A stretch of 64,000 nt of DNA from Albibacterium sp963696875 (GTDB lineage Bacteria > Bacteroidota > Bacteroidia > Sphingobacteriales > Sphingobacteriaceae), in NCBI GenBank assembly GCA_963696875.1, contig CAVOLQ010000001.1, positions 868,001-932,000 on the forward strand, given 5' to 3'. The notes below the pieces were generated by a model that saw nothing but the letters and a program-made list of their open reading frames with translations, ran no database searches and was not told where the DNA came from. Numbering within the stretch: position 1 is the stretch's first letter; each line of letters starts with the position of its first letter. Position numbers and translations under genes: made by a program. Positions 27,517 through 36,486 of this stretch are shown here, in pieces.

Positions 27517-28758
27517 TTGGATTTATTTGAGAAGATATCAAACAACCTTGGGCCTTTGGGTCAACATCACAAATGGTCTCATGGTTATTTTTCTTTTCCG
27601 AAATTAGAGGGAGAAATCGCCCCTCATATGAAATTTAGAGGGAAAGATCATTTAGTGTGGAGTTTGAACAATTATTTGGGTTTAGCAAATCACCCTGAAG
27701 TTAGAGCCGCTGATGCTCAAGCTTCGAAAGATTATGGCTTAGCATATCCTATGGGTGCGCGAATGATGTCAGGAAATTCAAATCACCATGAAAAGCTAGA
27801 GCAAGACTTGGCAAAATTTGTTGGGAAGGAAGATGCGTTCCTTTTAAACTATGGCTACCAGGGAATGGTTTCTATAATTGATGCTTTGGTCGATAGGAAT
27901 GATGTTATTGTTTATGATGCAGAGTCTCATGCCTGTATATTGGACGGTGTTCGTTTGCACATTGGAAAGCGATTGGTGTATCAACATAACGATATCGATA
28001 GCTGCCGCAAGCAGTTGGAACGGGCGAGCCGCTTAACAAAGCAATCTGGGGGTTCTATCCTTCTTATCACTGAAGGCGTTTTCGGAATGTCTGGTGCCCA
28101 AGGGAAATTAAAGGAAATTGGATCGCTCAAAGAAGAATTTGGGTTTAGAATGCTGGTAGATGATGCACATGGCTTTGGAACAATTGGTAAAACTGGTGCA
28201 GGTACACATGAGGAGCAGGATTGTCACGATGCGGTGGATATTTATTTTGGGACTTTTGCGAAGTCGATGGCCGGAATTGGCGCTTTCGTTGCATCAAAAG
28301 AAGAAATTATTACCTTCTTAAGATATAACATGAGATCTCAAACTTTCGCAAAGTCATTGCCGATGCCTATGGTTATTGGACTTCAAAAACGTTTGGAACT
28401 TTTGCAGAACGACCCAACGCTACGGACTAAACTATGGACCATAGCAAGAGCCTTGCAACACGGATTGAAGTCACAAGGCTTTGATATCGGAATTACCAAT
28501 TCGGTTATTACTCCTGTATTCTTATCCGGAGAACTGAGTGAAGCAACTGCATTGACAATGGATCTTCGGGAAAATTATAGGATATTTTGCTCGATTGTAG
28601 TATATCCTGTGATTCCAAAGGGTATGATTGAGCTTAGACTAATACCGACGGCAATGCATACAATAGAAGATGTTGAACAAACCTTATCAGCATTTAAAAC
28701 GATAAGTGAAAAGTTGAAAAATGGATATTATAAGGAGCAAAGTATCGTTTCTGTTTAA
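27517..28758 (+). CDS. Alpha-oxoamine synthase, serine palmitoyltransferase-like
   Basis: Fold-type I PLP enzyme of 413 residues in the family of serine palmitoyltransferase, KBL and BioF, which condense an amino acid with an acyl-CoA and lose CO2. Asp215-Asp216-Ala-His218 (DDAHGFG) binds the cofactor, and Lys249 in GTFAKSMAG is the Schiff-base lysine. The stretches SLNNYLGL and GARMMSGNSNHHEKLE are family hallmarks. Sphingobacteria make sphingolipids, so a serine palmitoyltransferase role is plausible, but another acyl or amino substrate cannot be excluded. The start is TTG at 27517: an in-frame TAA lies 15 bases upstream and no ATG occurs near the N-terminus. It has its own -7 element, so it is probably not part of the dcw operon. 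Confidence 0.82.
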   Translation: MDLFEKISNNLGPLGQHHKWSHGYFSFPKLEGEIAPHMKFRGKDHLVWSLNNYLGLANHPEVRAADAQASKDYGLAYPMGARMMSGNSNHHEKLEQDLAKFVGKEDAFLLNYGYQGMVSIIDALVDRNDVIVYDAESHACILDGVRLHIGKRLVYQHNDIDSCRKQLERASRLTKQSGGSILLITEGVFGMSGAQGKLKEIGSLKEEFGFRMLVDDAHGFGTIGKTGAGTHEEQDCHDAVDIYFGTFAKSMAGIGAFVASKEEIITFLRYNMRSQTFAKSLPMPMVIGLQKRLELLQNDPTLRTKLWTIARALQHGLKSQGFDIGITNSVITPVFLSGELSEATALTMDLRENYRIFCSIVVYPVIPKGMIELRLIPTAMHTIEDVEQTLSAFKTISEKLKNGYYKEQSIVSV

Positions 28759-28961
28759 TTTTAATAAACGACTTTACTTTTTAAAATAACAATTTTTAAG
28801 TGCAAATAGCCATAAATGCATTAAAAGTGCTCGAAAATGAATGAAAACCAGTTTAAAATACATTTTATCCACTTTTAAATTTTTTTTTTCAAAAAAAGAT
28901 TCTACTTTTAGATAAACATACATTATTAAATATTTTATAATCTTTAAAAAATTAATCAATT

Positions 28962-29150
28962 ATGGCAAGCATGCAAAAATTTAATGACCTTAAAAGTCTT
29001 CTGGAAGGATTAGAAGGAGATGCAGATAAATTCTTTAACAAAGGAAATAGTGCTGCAGGTACCCGTGTTAGAAAAGGACTTCAAGATTTGAAGAATTTGT
29101 CACAAGATTTACGACTTAAAATCCAGGCAAAGAAAAATGCTGAAAAATAA
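28962..29150 (+). CDS. Small histone H1-like (Hc1-type) protein
   Basis: 62-residue basic protein; its layout FNKGNSAAGTRVRKGLQDLK matches the short histone H1/Hc1-like proteins common in Bacteroidota. These are thought to bind and compact DNA, though the role in this phylum is little studied. The C-terminus is lysine-rich. Upstream lie 200 bases of extremely AT-rich DNA with long T and A runs, and downstream a very strong terminator, consistent with a highly expressed single gene. Confidence 0.85.
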   Translation: MASMQKFNDLKSLLEGLEGDADKFFNKGNSAAGTRVRKGLQDLKNLSQDLRLKIQAKKNAEK

Positions 29151-29157
29151 GACGTTT

Positions 29158-29210
29158 TACCTAAACGAGAAAAGCTCCGGTCAATAACCAGAGCTTTTCT
29201 CGTTTAGGTA
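29158..29210. terminator. Long perfect-stem terminator after the histone-like gene
   Basis: A perfect 20-bp inverted repeat (29158-29177 with 29191-29210, core GAGAAAAGCTC) with a 13-base loop, eight bases after the stop. The T-rich second arm (GCTTTTCT) suits plus-strand termination. Near-symmetry may also stop the convergent dapA transcript, whose stop codon is 90 bases away. Confidence 0.8.
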
Positions 29211-29299
29211 ATCTTTATGTTTGTTGATTCTGATCATTATTCTCTAATTGAGAGTAATCAATCGACCCAAATCACTTTCAGACTTAGGGTATCCGAATA

Positions 29300-30190
29300 T
29301 CAAAGTTTAAAAGAAAGTATTTTTTCGAGTTCTTCTTTTATTAGATTTCTTGTGTTTTCGCTTACTGGAGTTAAAGGTAAGCGCAGAGTGTCTTTTCCAA
29401 GTCCAATTTCGCTTAATATTGCTTTTATTCCAGCTGGGTTTCCTTCAATAAAGCATAATTCAGTGATTTGCAATAAACTATTATGGATTTTTTGTGCCTC
29501 ATTAAAGTTTTGATCAAAACAGAGTTGAACTAATCGACTAACCTCTTTAGGAAAAGCATTTCCCACCACCGAGATAATGCCAACAGCACCTAAAGCCATC
29601 ATTGGTAAAGTAGCTGGATCATCACCTGAGATCAATAGAAAGTCGGAAGGCTTGTCACGCATAATTTTACTAAACTGACTGAAGGTTCCCGACGCTTCTT
29701 TAATACCAATTATATTTTCGAAATCATTTGCTAAACGTAAGGTTGTTTCGGCAGATTGGTTACTGGCAGTTCTTCCTGGAACATTGTATAGAATGATTGG
29801 AAGGGGAGCGTTCTCTGCTATTGCTTTATAATGTTGGTATATCCCTTCGGGTGTAGGTTTATTGTAATATGGGCTTACCGATAAGATCGCTGCGTAGCCT
29901 TCCGTATTAAGGTTATGCATTTCTCGGATAACTTCTTGCGTATTATTACCTCCAATTCCTGCTACTAGAGGCACCCTTCCAGCGACTTTTTTAGACGTGA
30001 ATTCCCACACCTTCTTCTTTTCGTCAAGACTCATTGTGGCTGTTTCACCTGTTGTTCCTAATGAGACTAAATAATCAATACCACTTTCAATTTGATATTC
30101 TATTAGCCTCTCTAAACTTACGTAATCGATGGTTAGATCATCGTTAAACGGAGTAATTAATGCTACTCCCGCTCCATTAAAAGAATTCAT
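29300..30190 (-). CDS. dapA: 4-hydroxy-tetrahydrodipicolinate synthase
   Basis: Condenses pyruvate with aspartate semialdehyde, the first committed step to lysine and meso-diaminopimelate. The 296-residue TIM-barrel protein has the Schiff-base Lys164 in GIKEASG, Tyr135 and Arg140 in LYNVPGR, and Thr46-Thr47 in SLGTTGET. It supplies the diaminopimelate that the MurE type encoded at 15668 is predicted to use. It stands downstream of ligA on the same strand, 52 bases away. Confidence 0.96.
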   Translation of the reverse strand: MNSFNGAGVALITPFNDDLTIDYVSLERLIEYQIESGIDYLVSLGTTGETATMSLDEKKKVWEFTSKKVAGRVPLVAGIGGNNTQEVIREMHNLNTEGYAAILSVSPYYNKPTPEGIYQHYKAIAENAPLPIILYNVPGRTASNQSAETTLRLANDFENIIGIKEASGTFSQFSKIMRDKPSDFLLISGDDPATLPMMALGAVGIISVVGNAFPKEVSRLVQLCFDQNFNEAQKIHNSLLQITELCFIEGNPAGIKAILSEIGLGKDTLRLPLTPVSENTRNLIKEELEKILSFKL

Positions 30191-30242
30191 TTAATTATAT
30201 TTTGCTTGACGTTATTCAAAGATAAAGAAAAAAGAAGAATTA

Positions 30243-32261
30243 TTATTTCAAGAGATTTAATAATTCTGTTTCAGAAATAATTGTCGTTCCCAACTTCTTT
30301 GCTTTTATTAGCTTTGAAGGACCCATATTATTTCCAGCAACAAGGTAATTTAATTTCGCAGAAATGCCACTGATAATTTTTCCACCATTACTCTCTATCA
30401 ATTGAGTAAGTTCTGCTCTACTCAGGCCTTCAAATACTCCGGAAATAACAAAGGTATTTCCTTCCAGTTTTTGACTAATTTGAGTATTTGCTTCTTCTTT
30501 TGAAGTAAATTGCAATCCATATTCTTTCAATAGATTAAGTTGATGAATATGCTCATCATTTTCGAAATACAGTACAACACTGTCAGCTATGCGCTCGCCA
30601 ATTTCATAAACGGAACTTATTTCCTCTTTAGTTGCCTTGGACAGAGTATCGATATCTTTAAAGTGGTCAACCAACTTCTTTGCGATGGTAGCACCAACGA
30701 ATCGTATACCTAAACCAAAGAGAACCTTTTCGAAAGGTTTTGACTTAGAGTTCTCGATACCGTTGATCATATTCTGAATAGATTTTTCTCCAAATCGTTC
30801 AATTTTTGATAGTTCCGCCTGCTGGTTTTTGAGTGTATATAGATCCGAAATATGCCTTACCAAGCCTTCACGATAAAGAGCCTCTACTGTTTCATTACCC
30901 ACGCCTACAATATCCATGGCATTTCGACTTGCAAAATGTTGGATCTTGCCGACAATCTGCGGTGGACAGTATTCATCATTAGGACAATAGAAAACAACTT
31001 CACCTTCTTGTCTAACTAAAAGAGATTCACATTCTGGACAATGGCTAGGATAAGAAATTGGTAGTGAGTTTTCTTTACGTTTCGAAATATTGACGCCAAT
31101 TATCTTAGGAATGATTTCTCCACCTTTTTCTACTAAGACCGTATCATGTTCATGTAGATCTAAGCGTATAATTTCATTGGCATTGTGTAAGCTTGCTCTT
31201 TTAACGGTTGTGCCTGCCAAGCTAACGGGTTTTAAATTGGCTACTGGAGTAACTGCTCCGGTTCTTCCAACTTGATAGCTAACGCTCTCTAATTCCGTTT
31301 CTACTTCTTCGGCTTTAAATTTATAGGAGATGGCCCAACGGGGCGACTTTGCAGTAAAACCCAATTCTTCTTGCTGGGCATAACTGTTAACCTTTATAAC
31401 TATTCCATCAATTTCAAAACTTAATTGTTGGCGATCTTTATCCCATTTTGCAATAAATTTTAATACTTCTTCAATGCTTGTACAAAGTATACTGTCATCA
31501 TTTACATGGAAGCCCCATTGTTTTAGAAGTTTCAAGCTTTCCCAATGTGTTTTATAGGTTCTACCCATGTTATTAGCATGTAAAGAATATAAAAAACAGT
31601 CTAATGGCCGTTTAGCAACCTCTGATGAATCTTGTAGCTTTATTGTACCCGCAGCAAAGTTTCTTGGGTTTGCGTAAGGTATTTCCTCATTCTTAATTCG
31701 TTCTTGATTTAACCGGTGAAATGCAGCGTTATGCATAAAGATTTCCCCTCTAATTTCAAATTCTTTAGGAAAGCCCTTGCTTTTTAATTGGTGAGGAATA
31801 CTATGAATGGTTTTGACATTGTTTGTAACTTCATCACCCTGAGTACCATCCCCCCGAGTTACGGCTTGAACCAGTTTCCCGTCTTCATAAGTGAGGCTGA
31901 TTGAAAGTCCATCAAACTTTAATTCACAAACATATTCAACATCTTCCTCAATTGTTTTTTTTACTCGTTCGTCAAAATCCCTTAACTCTCGTTCGTTATA
32001 GGTATTACTCAACGAAAACATTGGCCAAGTATGTTTGACAGTTTTAAATTTTTTGGTGATGTCACCCCCTACCTTTTGGGTAGGAGAATCCGGATCCATA
32101 TATTCTGGATATTGAACTTCTAAGCCTTGCAACCGCTTAAGCTTTTGATCAAAATCGAAATCTGAAATTATAGGCTGTGCCAATACATAATAACTGTAAT
32201 TATGTTCGTTTAACTCATTTCTTAAGTGTTCAATTTCTTCTTTTATCGTATCGATAGACAT
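30243..32261 (-). CDS. ligA: NAD-dependent DNA ligase
   Basis: Seals nicks during replication and repair. The 672-residue protein has all LigA modules: an Ia domain with YYVLAQPIISDFDFD, the nucleotidyltransferase domain with AMP-accepting Lys115 in LKFDG, an OB fold, a four-cysteine zinc finger (CPEC...YC...YC spacing at about 406-430), a helix-hairpin-helix region, and a C-terminal BRCT domain (about 595-672). Upstream on the minus strand is a -7-like TAACTTCG. Confidence 0.97.
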   Translation of the reverse strand: MSIDTIKEEIEHLRNELNEHNYSYYVLAQPIISDFDFDQKLKRLQGLEVQYPEYMDPDSPTQKVGGDITKKFKTVKHTWPMFSLSNTYNERELRDFDERVKKTIEEDVEYVCELKFDGLSISLTYEDGKLVQAVTRGDGTQGDEVTNNVKTIHSIPHQLKSKGFPKEFEIRGEIFMHNAAFHRLNQERIKNEEIPYANPRNFAAGTIKLQDSSEVAKRPLDCFLYSLHANNMGRTYKTHWESLKLLKQWGFHVNDDSILCTSIEEVLKFIAKWDKDRQQLSFEIDGIVIKVNSYAQQEELGFTAKSPRWAISYKFKAEEVETELESVSYQVGRTGAVTPVANLKPVSLAGTTVKRASLHNANEIIRLDLHEHDTVLVEKGGEIIPKIIGVNISKRKENSLPISYPSHCPECESLLVRQEGEVVFYCPNDEYCPPQIVGKIQHFASRNAMDIVGVGNETVEALYREGLVRHISDLYTLKNQQAELSKIERFGEKSIQNMINGIENSKSKPFEKVLFGLGIRFVGATIAKKLVDHFKDIDTLSKATKEEISSVYEIGERIADSVVLYFENDEHIHQLNLLKEYGLQFTSKEEANTQISQKLEGNTFVISGVFEGLSRAELTQLIESNGGKIISGISAKLNYLVAGNNMGPSKLIKAKKLGTTIISETELLNLLK

Positions 32262-32294
32262 GTTACGAAGTTACGAACTATTGGTAAATTCTTC

Positions 32295-33485
32295 CTATAC
32301 TTCCACCACTTTTGGTGCGAAAAGTAAAATTGCGAAACTGATTATAGCGCAACCAGCCATTACGCCAACCATTGGCAAGGTGCTTCCATTATGAAATACA
32401 CTGACTAATATAGAAGCTACGGCTCCTATTCCAAGTTGGATACTTCCTAAAAGTGCGGATGCACTCCCTGCTAAACCAGAAAAAGGATTTAAAGCCAAGG
32501 CTGAGGTGTTTGGGAAAACGAAGCCCTGACAAGCAAGGAAGCAGAAAATTAGAATGATAATACTGTATAAACCTAGTGTTCCGGTTAGAGAAAGAATTAG
32601 TAAAGTTAGCCCAACAATAGCTTGGATCATTAATGCATATTTAGCAATATTCTCACTTTTATAGCGTTTAAGCGTCAAGCTATTTAATTGACTTGTTGTT
32701 ATTAATCCTGCAGCAATGAGTCCGAAAATCCAACCGTATTGTTTCTCATTCAATTCAAAAATCTCCATCATCACGTAAGGTGACCCCGAGAGATAAGCAT
32801 ACAAGCCAGAAGAGGCCATCCCGCCAGCAAGGCCAAAAATAATGAATTGTGGATTGGTAAATACTTTCCAAAAATTCTTGATAATAGGAGAGGGCATTAA
32901 AGACATACTTGTATTTGGTTTCTTACTTTCAGGCAAAAGAAAAATAACACCAAGCATGATTAAAAACGCCATCATTCCTAGGACAATAAATATATAATGC
33001 CAACCCCAATAATCTATTACGTAGCCACCCATTGTTGGCGCTAAGATCGGAGATACGCCGATAACCAGCATAAGCATGGAGAATATTTTGGCTGTCTCCT
33101 CTGGTGGAAAATAGTCACGAACCATAGCTCGAGCGGCTACCATTCCTCCGCAGCTTCCTAATGCTTGAACAAACCGTAAAAGAATAAGAGTATCTGCAGA
33201 CTGGGTTATCGCGCAACCAATTGAAGCGGCTATATAAATAAGAAGTCCGACGATTAGGGGCTTCTTCCTTCCAAAGCGGTCTAGAAGAGGCCCATAAATC
33301 ATTTGTCCAGAAGCGATTCCGACAAAAAAGCTGGTTAATGACAGTTGAATGTGTTCTATGGATGTACCTAGGTCCAATGAAATGGACTGGAATGCAGGAA
33401 GATACATATCGATAGAGAAAGGGCCAATAGCTGATAAAAGCCCTAACATAAAAATTATAAGAGGTTTTTTTGGTTGTTGTACCAT
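32295..33485 (-). CDS. Bcr/CflA-family MFS multidrug exporter
   Basis: Major-facilitator transporter of 396 residues with twelve hydrophobic segments. The loop-2/3 motif GPLLDRFGRKKPLI and the family stretch GPFSIDMYLPAFQSI are those of the Bcr/CflA drug-efflux group (bicyclomycin, chloramphenicol). The true substrate is unknown. It stands alone between ligA and the AgcS gene and has a -7 element eight bases before its ATG. Confidence 0.87.
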   Translation of the reverse strand: MVQQPKKPLIIFMLGLLSAIGPFSIDMYLPAFQSISLDLGTSIEHIQLSLTSFFVGIASGQMIYGPLLDRFGRKKPLIVGLLIYIAASIGCAITQSADTLILLRFVQALGSCGGMVAARAMVRDYFPPEETAKIFSMLMLVIGVSPILAPTMGGYVIDYWGWHYIFIVLGMMAFLIMLGVIFLLPESKKPNTSMSLMPSPIIKNFWKVFTNPQFIIFGLAGGMASSGLYAYLSGSPYVMMEIFELNEKQYGWIFGLIAAGLITTSQLNSLTLKRYKSENIAKYALMIQAIVGLTLLILSLTGTLGLYSIIILIFCFLACQGFVFPNTSALALNPFSGLAGSASALLGSIQLGIGAVASILVSVFHNGSTLPMVGVMAGCAIISFAILLFAPKVVEV

Positions 33486-33492
33486 TGAGATA

Positions 33493-33500
33493 CAAAAGTA
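33493..33500 (-). promoter_or_regulatory. Bacteroidota -7 element upstream of the MFS gene
   Basis: On the minus strand TACTTTTG matches TAnnTTTG and ends seven bases before the ATG, implying a very short or no 5' leader. Confidence 0.45.
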
Positions 33501-33515
33501 GCCATTTTTAGCCCC

Positions 33516-34937
33516 CTAATCCCATTCGTCTGCATTTTTTATACCTAATTTCTTTGCACTGAAAACAGGGTCTTTTCCTTCTTTTCGTTGTTCTTGATAA
33601 TCTTTAAAGCATTTCAATGCAGGCTTTCTAAGGAGAATTATGGCGATGAGGTTTATCCAAGCCATTAACCCAACTCCAATATCACCCAATGCCCAAGCCA
33701 TCTCGGCCGTTTTTATAGAACCGTAGAAAGTAGCTCCTAATATTAGAAATCGAAGGCCCCACAAAAGGTATTTTTTTCCTTCTTTTTTATTTAAGTAGCT
33801 TAAGTTGGTCTCAGCAATATAATAATAGGCCATGAGCGTTGTAAAGGCAAAAAACAACAAAGAGATAGCTACAAAACCGCTGCCTATAGAAGGGAAATGT
33901 GTGCTAATCGCTAGTTGTGTATATTCAGGGCCAATCAATGCACCCGGTACATTTTCTACAATATAGCCACCTTCTGGGTTGAGTACATTATATTGATTGG
34001 TAAATAATATCATAAGTGCCGTAGCAGTACAAATGAACAAGGTATCCACATAAACGGAAAATGCTTGAACCAATCCTTGTTTGGCTGGGTGACTGACTTC
34101 TGCCGCGGCCGCTGCGTGAGGGGCGGTTCCCTGGCCAGCTTCATTTGAATAAATTCCCCTCTTTATGCCCCATGCGATGGCCATTCCAAAAACTCCACCA
34201 AAAATAGGCTCAAGTGAAAATGCAGATTTGAAAATTAAAGCAAAAATAGCCGGAACTTCAGCGATGTTGATAACGATGATAATAACTGCCATTAAAATAT
34301 AGGCTGCGGCCATAAAAGGAACTACTATTTCAGCAACTTTTCCTATTCTCTTAACTCCGCCAAAGATAATTAAACCTAATAGTACGGTGATAATGGCTCC
34401 TGTGATTTCAACAGGGATATCGAATGCGTTCTTTACACTTACAGCAATGCTATTGCTTTGTACACCAGGTAAAAATAGCGCGGTGCTTAATAAAGTGGCT
34501 ACAGCAAATAAGATAGCATACCATTTGATTCCTAAGCCTTTTTCTATATAAAAAGCTGGTCCACCTCGATATTGCCCATCCTTGGTAGTTTTATAAATCT
34601 GCCCTAAAGTAGCTTCAATAAATGCTGAGGATGCGCCTAGAAAGGCGATGGTCCACATCCAAAAAACTGCACCAGGTCCACCCATCGCGATGGCGGTTGC
34701 TACACCTGCAATATTCCCTGTACCGACCCGACCTGACACTGCAATGGAAAAAGCTTGAAATGAAGAAACACCTTTTTGAGAAGAATCTCCATCGAAGAGT
34801 AAATGAACCATTTCCTTAATGTAGCGTACTTGTAGGAAACGGGTAGCCACAGAAAAATAAATTCCTACGCCAGCACAAAGTACAATTAACGCATTGCTCC
34901 AAATTATTTCATTAGCGAGAGTGACAATTTTTTCCAT
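33516..34937 (-). CDS. Sodium:alanine symporter (AgcS family)
   Basis: Polytopic transporter of 473 residues that imports alanine or glycine with sodium. The AgcS signature NEAGQGTAPHAAAAAEV lies mid-protein, and GRVGTGNIAGVATA near the N-terminus matches the sodium/substrate site of this LeuT-fold family. About eleven hydrophobic segments are visible. The upstream 390 bases to the small minus-strand gene contain no other gene. Confidence 0.92.
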   Translation of the reverse strand: MEKIVTLANEIIWSNALIVLCAGVGIYFSVATRFLQVRYIKEMVHLLFDGDSSQKGVSSFQAFSIAVSGRVGTGNIAGVATAIAMGGPGAVFWMWTIAFLGASSAFIEATLGQIYKTTKDGQYRGGPAFYIEKGLGIKWYAILFAVATLLSTALFLPGVQSNSIAVSVKNAFDIPVEITGAIITVLLGLIIFGGVKRIGKVAEIVVPFMAAAYILMAVIIIVINIAEVPAIFALIFKSAFSLEPIFGGVFGMAIAWGIKRGIYSNEAGQGTAPHAAAAAEVSHPAKQGLVQAFSVYVDTLFICTATALMILFTNQYNVLNPEGGYIVENVPGALIGPEYTQLAISTHFPSIGSGFVAISLLFFAFTTLMAYYYIAETNLSYLNKKEGKKYLLWGLRFLILGATFYGSIKTAEMAWALGDIGVGLMAWINLIAIILLRKPALKCFKDYQEQRKEGKDPVFSAKKLGIKNADEWD

Positions 34938-35330
34938 ATTTATTTTTTATAGCAAGAATTAAAAGTGGATTTTCTTTTTAGTTGAATATAAAGAAAGTAA
35001 AAATTGATCGGAAACAACAATTATTTCAAAAAATTGTTAGAAAGCAGAAAATTTCCTTTCGTCTCGATAGTTTTTTTCGAAAGAGAGGCACCTGGGTTTG
35101 GTCGTGGTATACAGTGACGTACAGTGTCCGTGGTGATTCGTATTGAGTCCGTAATTACATATAAAAAACTCAATACGGAGAAGGATATCCACCCCGTCTT
35201 TAGAAATAGGAAGTGAGGTTAAGCCTCATAAAGAAACATAAAAAAAGTCTGACCATTTATGATGCAGACTTTTCTGAATTAATTTTATCAATTTGCCTTA
35301 ACGTATGTTTTATACGCTTAAGTGATTTGA
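34938..35330. other. Intergenic region without a recognised gene
   Basis: The stretch holds the upstream region of the AgcS gene (minus strand) and an inverted repeat at 35139-35177. Its middle (about 35088-35200) is visibly richer in G and C than its surroundings and contains short repeated words (TACAGTG twice, CCGTG). I see no RNA gene or convincing reading frame. Confidence 0.6.
35139..35177. repeat. 10-bp inverted repeat in the 35-kb gap
   Basis: CGTATTGAGT (35139-35148) and ACTCAATACG (35168-35177) are perfect complements around a 19-base AT-rich loop. There is no T-run beside it, so it does not look like a terminator. It may be an operator, an RNA hairpin or a relic of an inserted element. 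Confidence 0.5.
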
Positions 35331-35507
35331 TTATTTGTTTATCCAAGAAACGAATAATCCTTCCTCAAGGTTTTGTTTTTCTTCTTTTAAATTAGTTTTT
35401 GATTCATCTGTTGCTGAATGACCTTCTACTGTGATTTTTAAAGTTCTAGCTAGTTCTGCGATTAATCCTAAATGCTTTTCTTGAACGTTCTTAAGTAATA
35501 GCTCCAT
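35331..35507 (-). CDS. Small protein of 58 residues, antitoxin-like size and start
   Basis: Reading the minus strand from ATG at 35507 gives a 58-residue acidic/basic helical protein starting MELLLKNVQEKHLGLIAELA and ending VSWINK. The N-terminal pattern (a short strand, then KHLGLIAELARTLKI) resembles the strand-helix start of small Bacteroidota proteins found as antitoxins, for instance DUF2683-like, but I cannot confirm a family. An exact TAATTTTG element stands 30 bases before the ATG. No toxin gene follows; a frame downstream, in another phase, ends after about 28 lysine-rich codons and could be a remnant. It lies 102 bases after the UbiA gene on the same strand. Confidence 0.5.
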   Translation of the reverse strand: MELLLKNVQEKHLGLIAELARTLKITVEGHSATDESKTNLKEEKQNLEEGLFVSWINK

Positions 35508-35536
35508 AATACACTGTTTTTGTTTTTTTAATTATA

Positions 35537-35544
35537 CAAAATTA
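35537..35544 (-). promoter_or_regulatory. -7 element upstream of the small 58-codon gene
   Basis: On the minus strand TAATTTTG fits TAnnTTTG exactly, 29 bases before the ATG at 35507. It supports expression of this small gene. Confidence 0.4.
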
Positions 35545-35609
35545 CAAATAAAATTAGAAGAATTGTAATTATCGAGTTGTTTCTATGTATTTAACTACTT
35601 TATTATCTT

Positions 35610-36464
35610 TTATTTAAGCAACCATATGTCTAATAGAAAAAATACCGCAAAAATTACAGAAGCAACTCCATTTGTAGTCATAAATGCTCTGTCAATCTTG
35701 CTTAGATCTTTAGGACTTACGAGAGTATGCTGATAGATCAATAAAGCGATGTAAAAAATCACTCCTAGGAGGTATAACCAACTTAAAGAGATGTAGAATA
35801 GAGGAAGGATGACGAATAGAGCAGAAATAACATGAAATAATTCGGATAATCGTATCGCGCCTTTGGTGCCCAAAAGCGTGGGAATTGATTTTAACTCTTG
35901 TTTTCTATCAAATTCCTCATCTTGTAAAGCATAAATAATGTCAAATCCGCTTACCCAGAAAATTACTGCTAGGGAATAGAAGACTGGGATAATGTTAAAT
36001 TCTCCCGTAATTGTTAGGTATGCGCCTAATGGAGCCAGCCCTAGGCCTAGACCTAAAACTAAATGGCAAAGTGCGGTAAACCGCTTGGTATAACTATAAC
36101 CTAAGACTACGAGCAAAGCAATTGGCGAAAGATAAAAGCAAAGGGGATTGATAAACCAGGTGGTGGCAATGAATAATGCGCTATTAGCCAGTGTAAAGTA
36201 AAGGGCTTTCTTTGCGCTAATTCTTCCTGCTGGAATATCGCGAATAGCGGTTCTTGGATTTAATGCATCTATATCTCTATCTAGATACCTATTAAAAGCC
36301 ATTGCTGCATTTCTGGCAAAAACCATACAGCCAACCATGAATATTAATTTCAACCAGTTAAACTCATGCTGGGTGGTTGTAATTGCTAAAAAGAAACCAA
36401 TAAAAGCAAAGGGAAGAGCAAAAACACTATGTGCAAAAAGTACTAATGAAAAATATTTCTTCAT
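35610..36464 (-). CDS. UbiA-family polyprenyltransferase, probably for menaquinone
   Basis: Integral membrane prenyltransferase of 284 residues with about eight helices. Both aspartate-rich motifs are present: NRYLDRDIDALNPRT, which binds magnesium-prenyl diphosphate, and DIIYALQDEEFDRK. It resembles the UbiA-like group that works with UbiD-family decarboxylases in the futalosine menaquinone route; a UbiD-family gene lies at 52157 and a ubiE-type methyltransferase at 37467. It follows engB by 22 bases and is likely co-transcribed with it. The substrate assignment is inference. Confidence 0.85.
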   Translation of the reverse strand: MKKYFSLVLFAHSVFALPFAFIGFFLAITTTQHEFNWLKLIFMVGCMVFARNAAMAFNRYLDRDIDALNPRTAIRDIPAGRISAKKALYFTLANSALFIATTWFINPLCFYLSPIALLVVLGYSYTKRFTALCHLVLGLGLGLAPLGAYLTITGEFNIIPVFYSLAVIFWVSGFDIIYALQDEEFDRKQELKSIPTLLGTKGAIRLSELFHVISALFVILPLFYISLSWLYLLGVIFYIALLIYQHTLVSPKDLSKIDRAFMTTNGVASVIFAVFFLLDIWLLK

Positions 36465-36486
36465 TTTGAAAGATTAGATGTTGTTT

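Noticed and set aside
28774..28959. 61-codon minus-strand frame before the histone-like gene
   Set aside because: It arises from AT-rich DNA with few stops; the product is mostly Lys, Phe, Ile and Leu.
33115..33495. 126-codon second minus-strand frame in the MFS gene
   Set aside because: It is a shadow of the transporter in another phase, with the composition expected of a shifted membrane-protein frame.
35213..35395. 60-codon plus-strand frame in the 35-kb gap
   Set aside because: It overlaps the better supported 58-codon minus-strand gene, lacks promoter and ribosome-binding signals, and its product is a low-complexity hydrophobic sequence.
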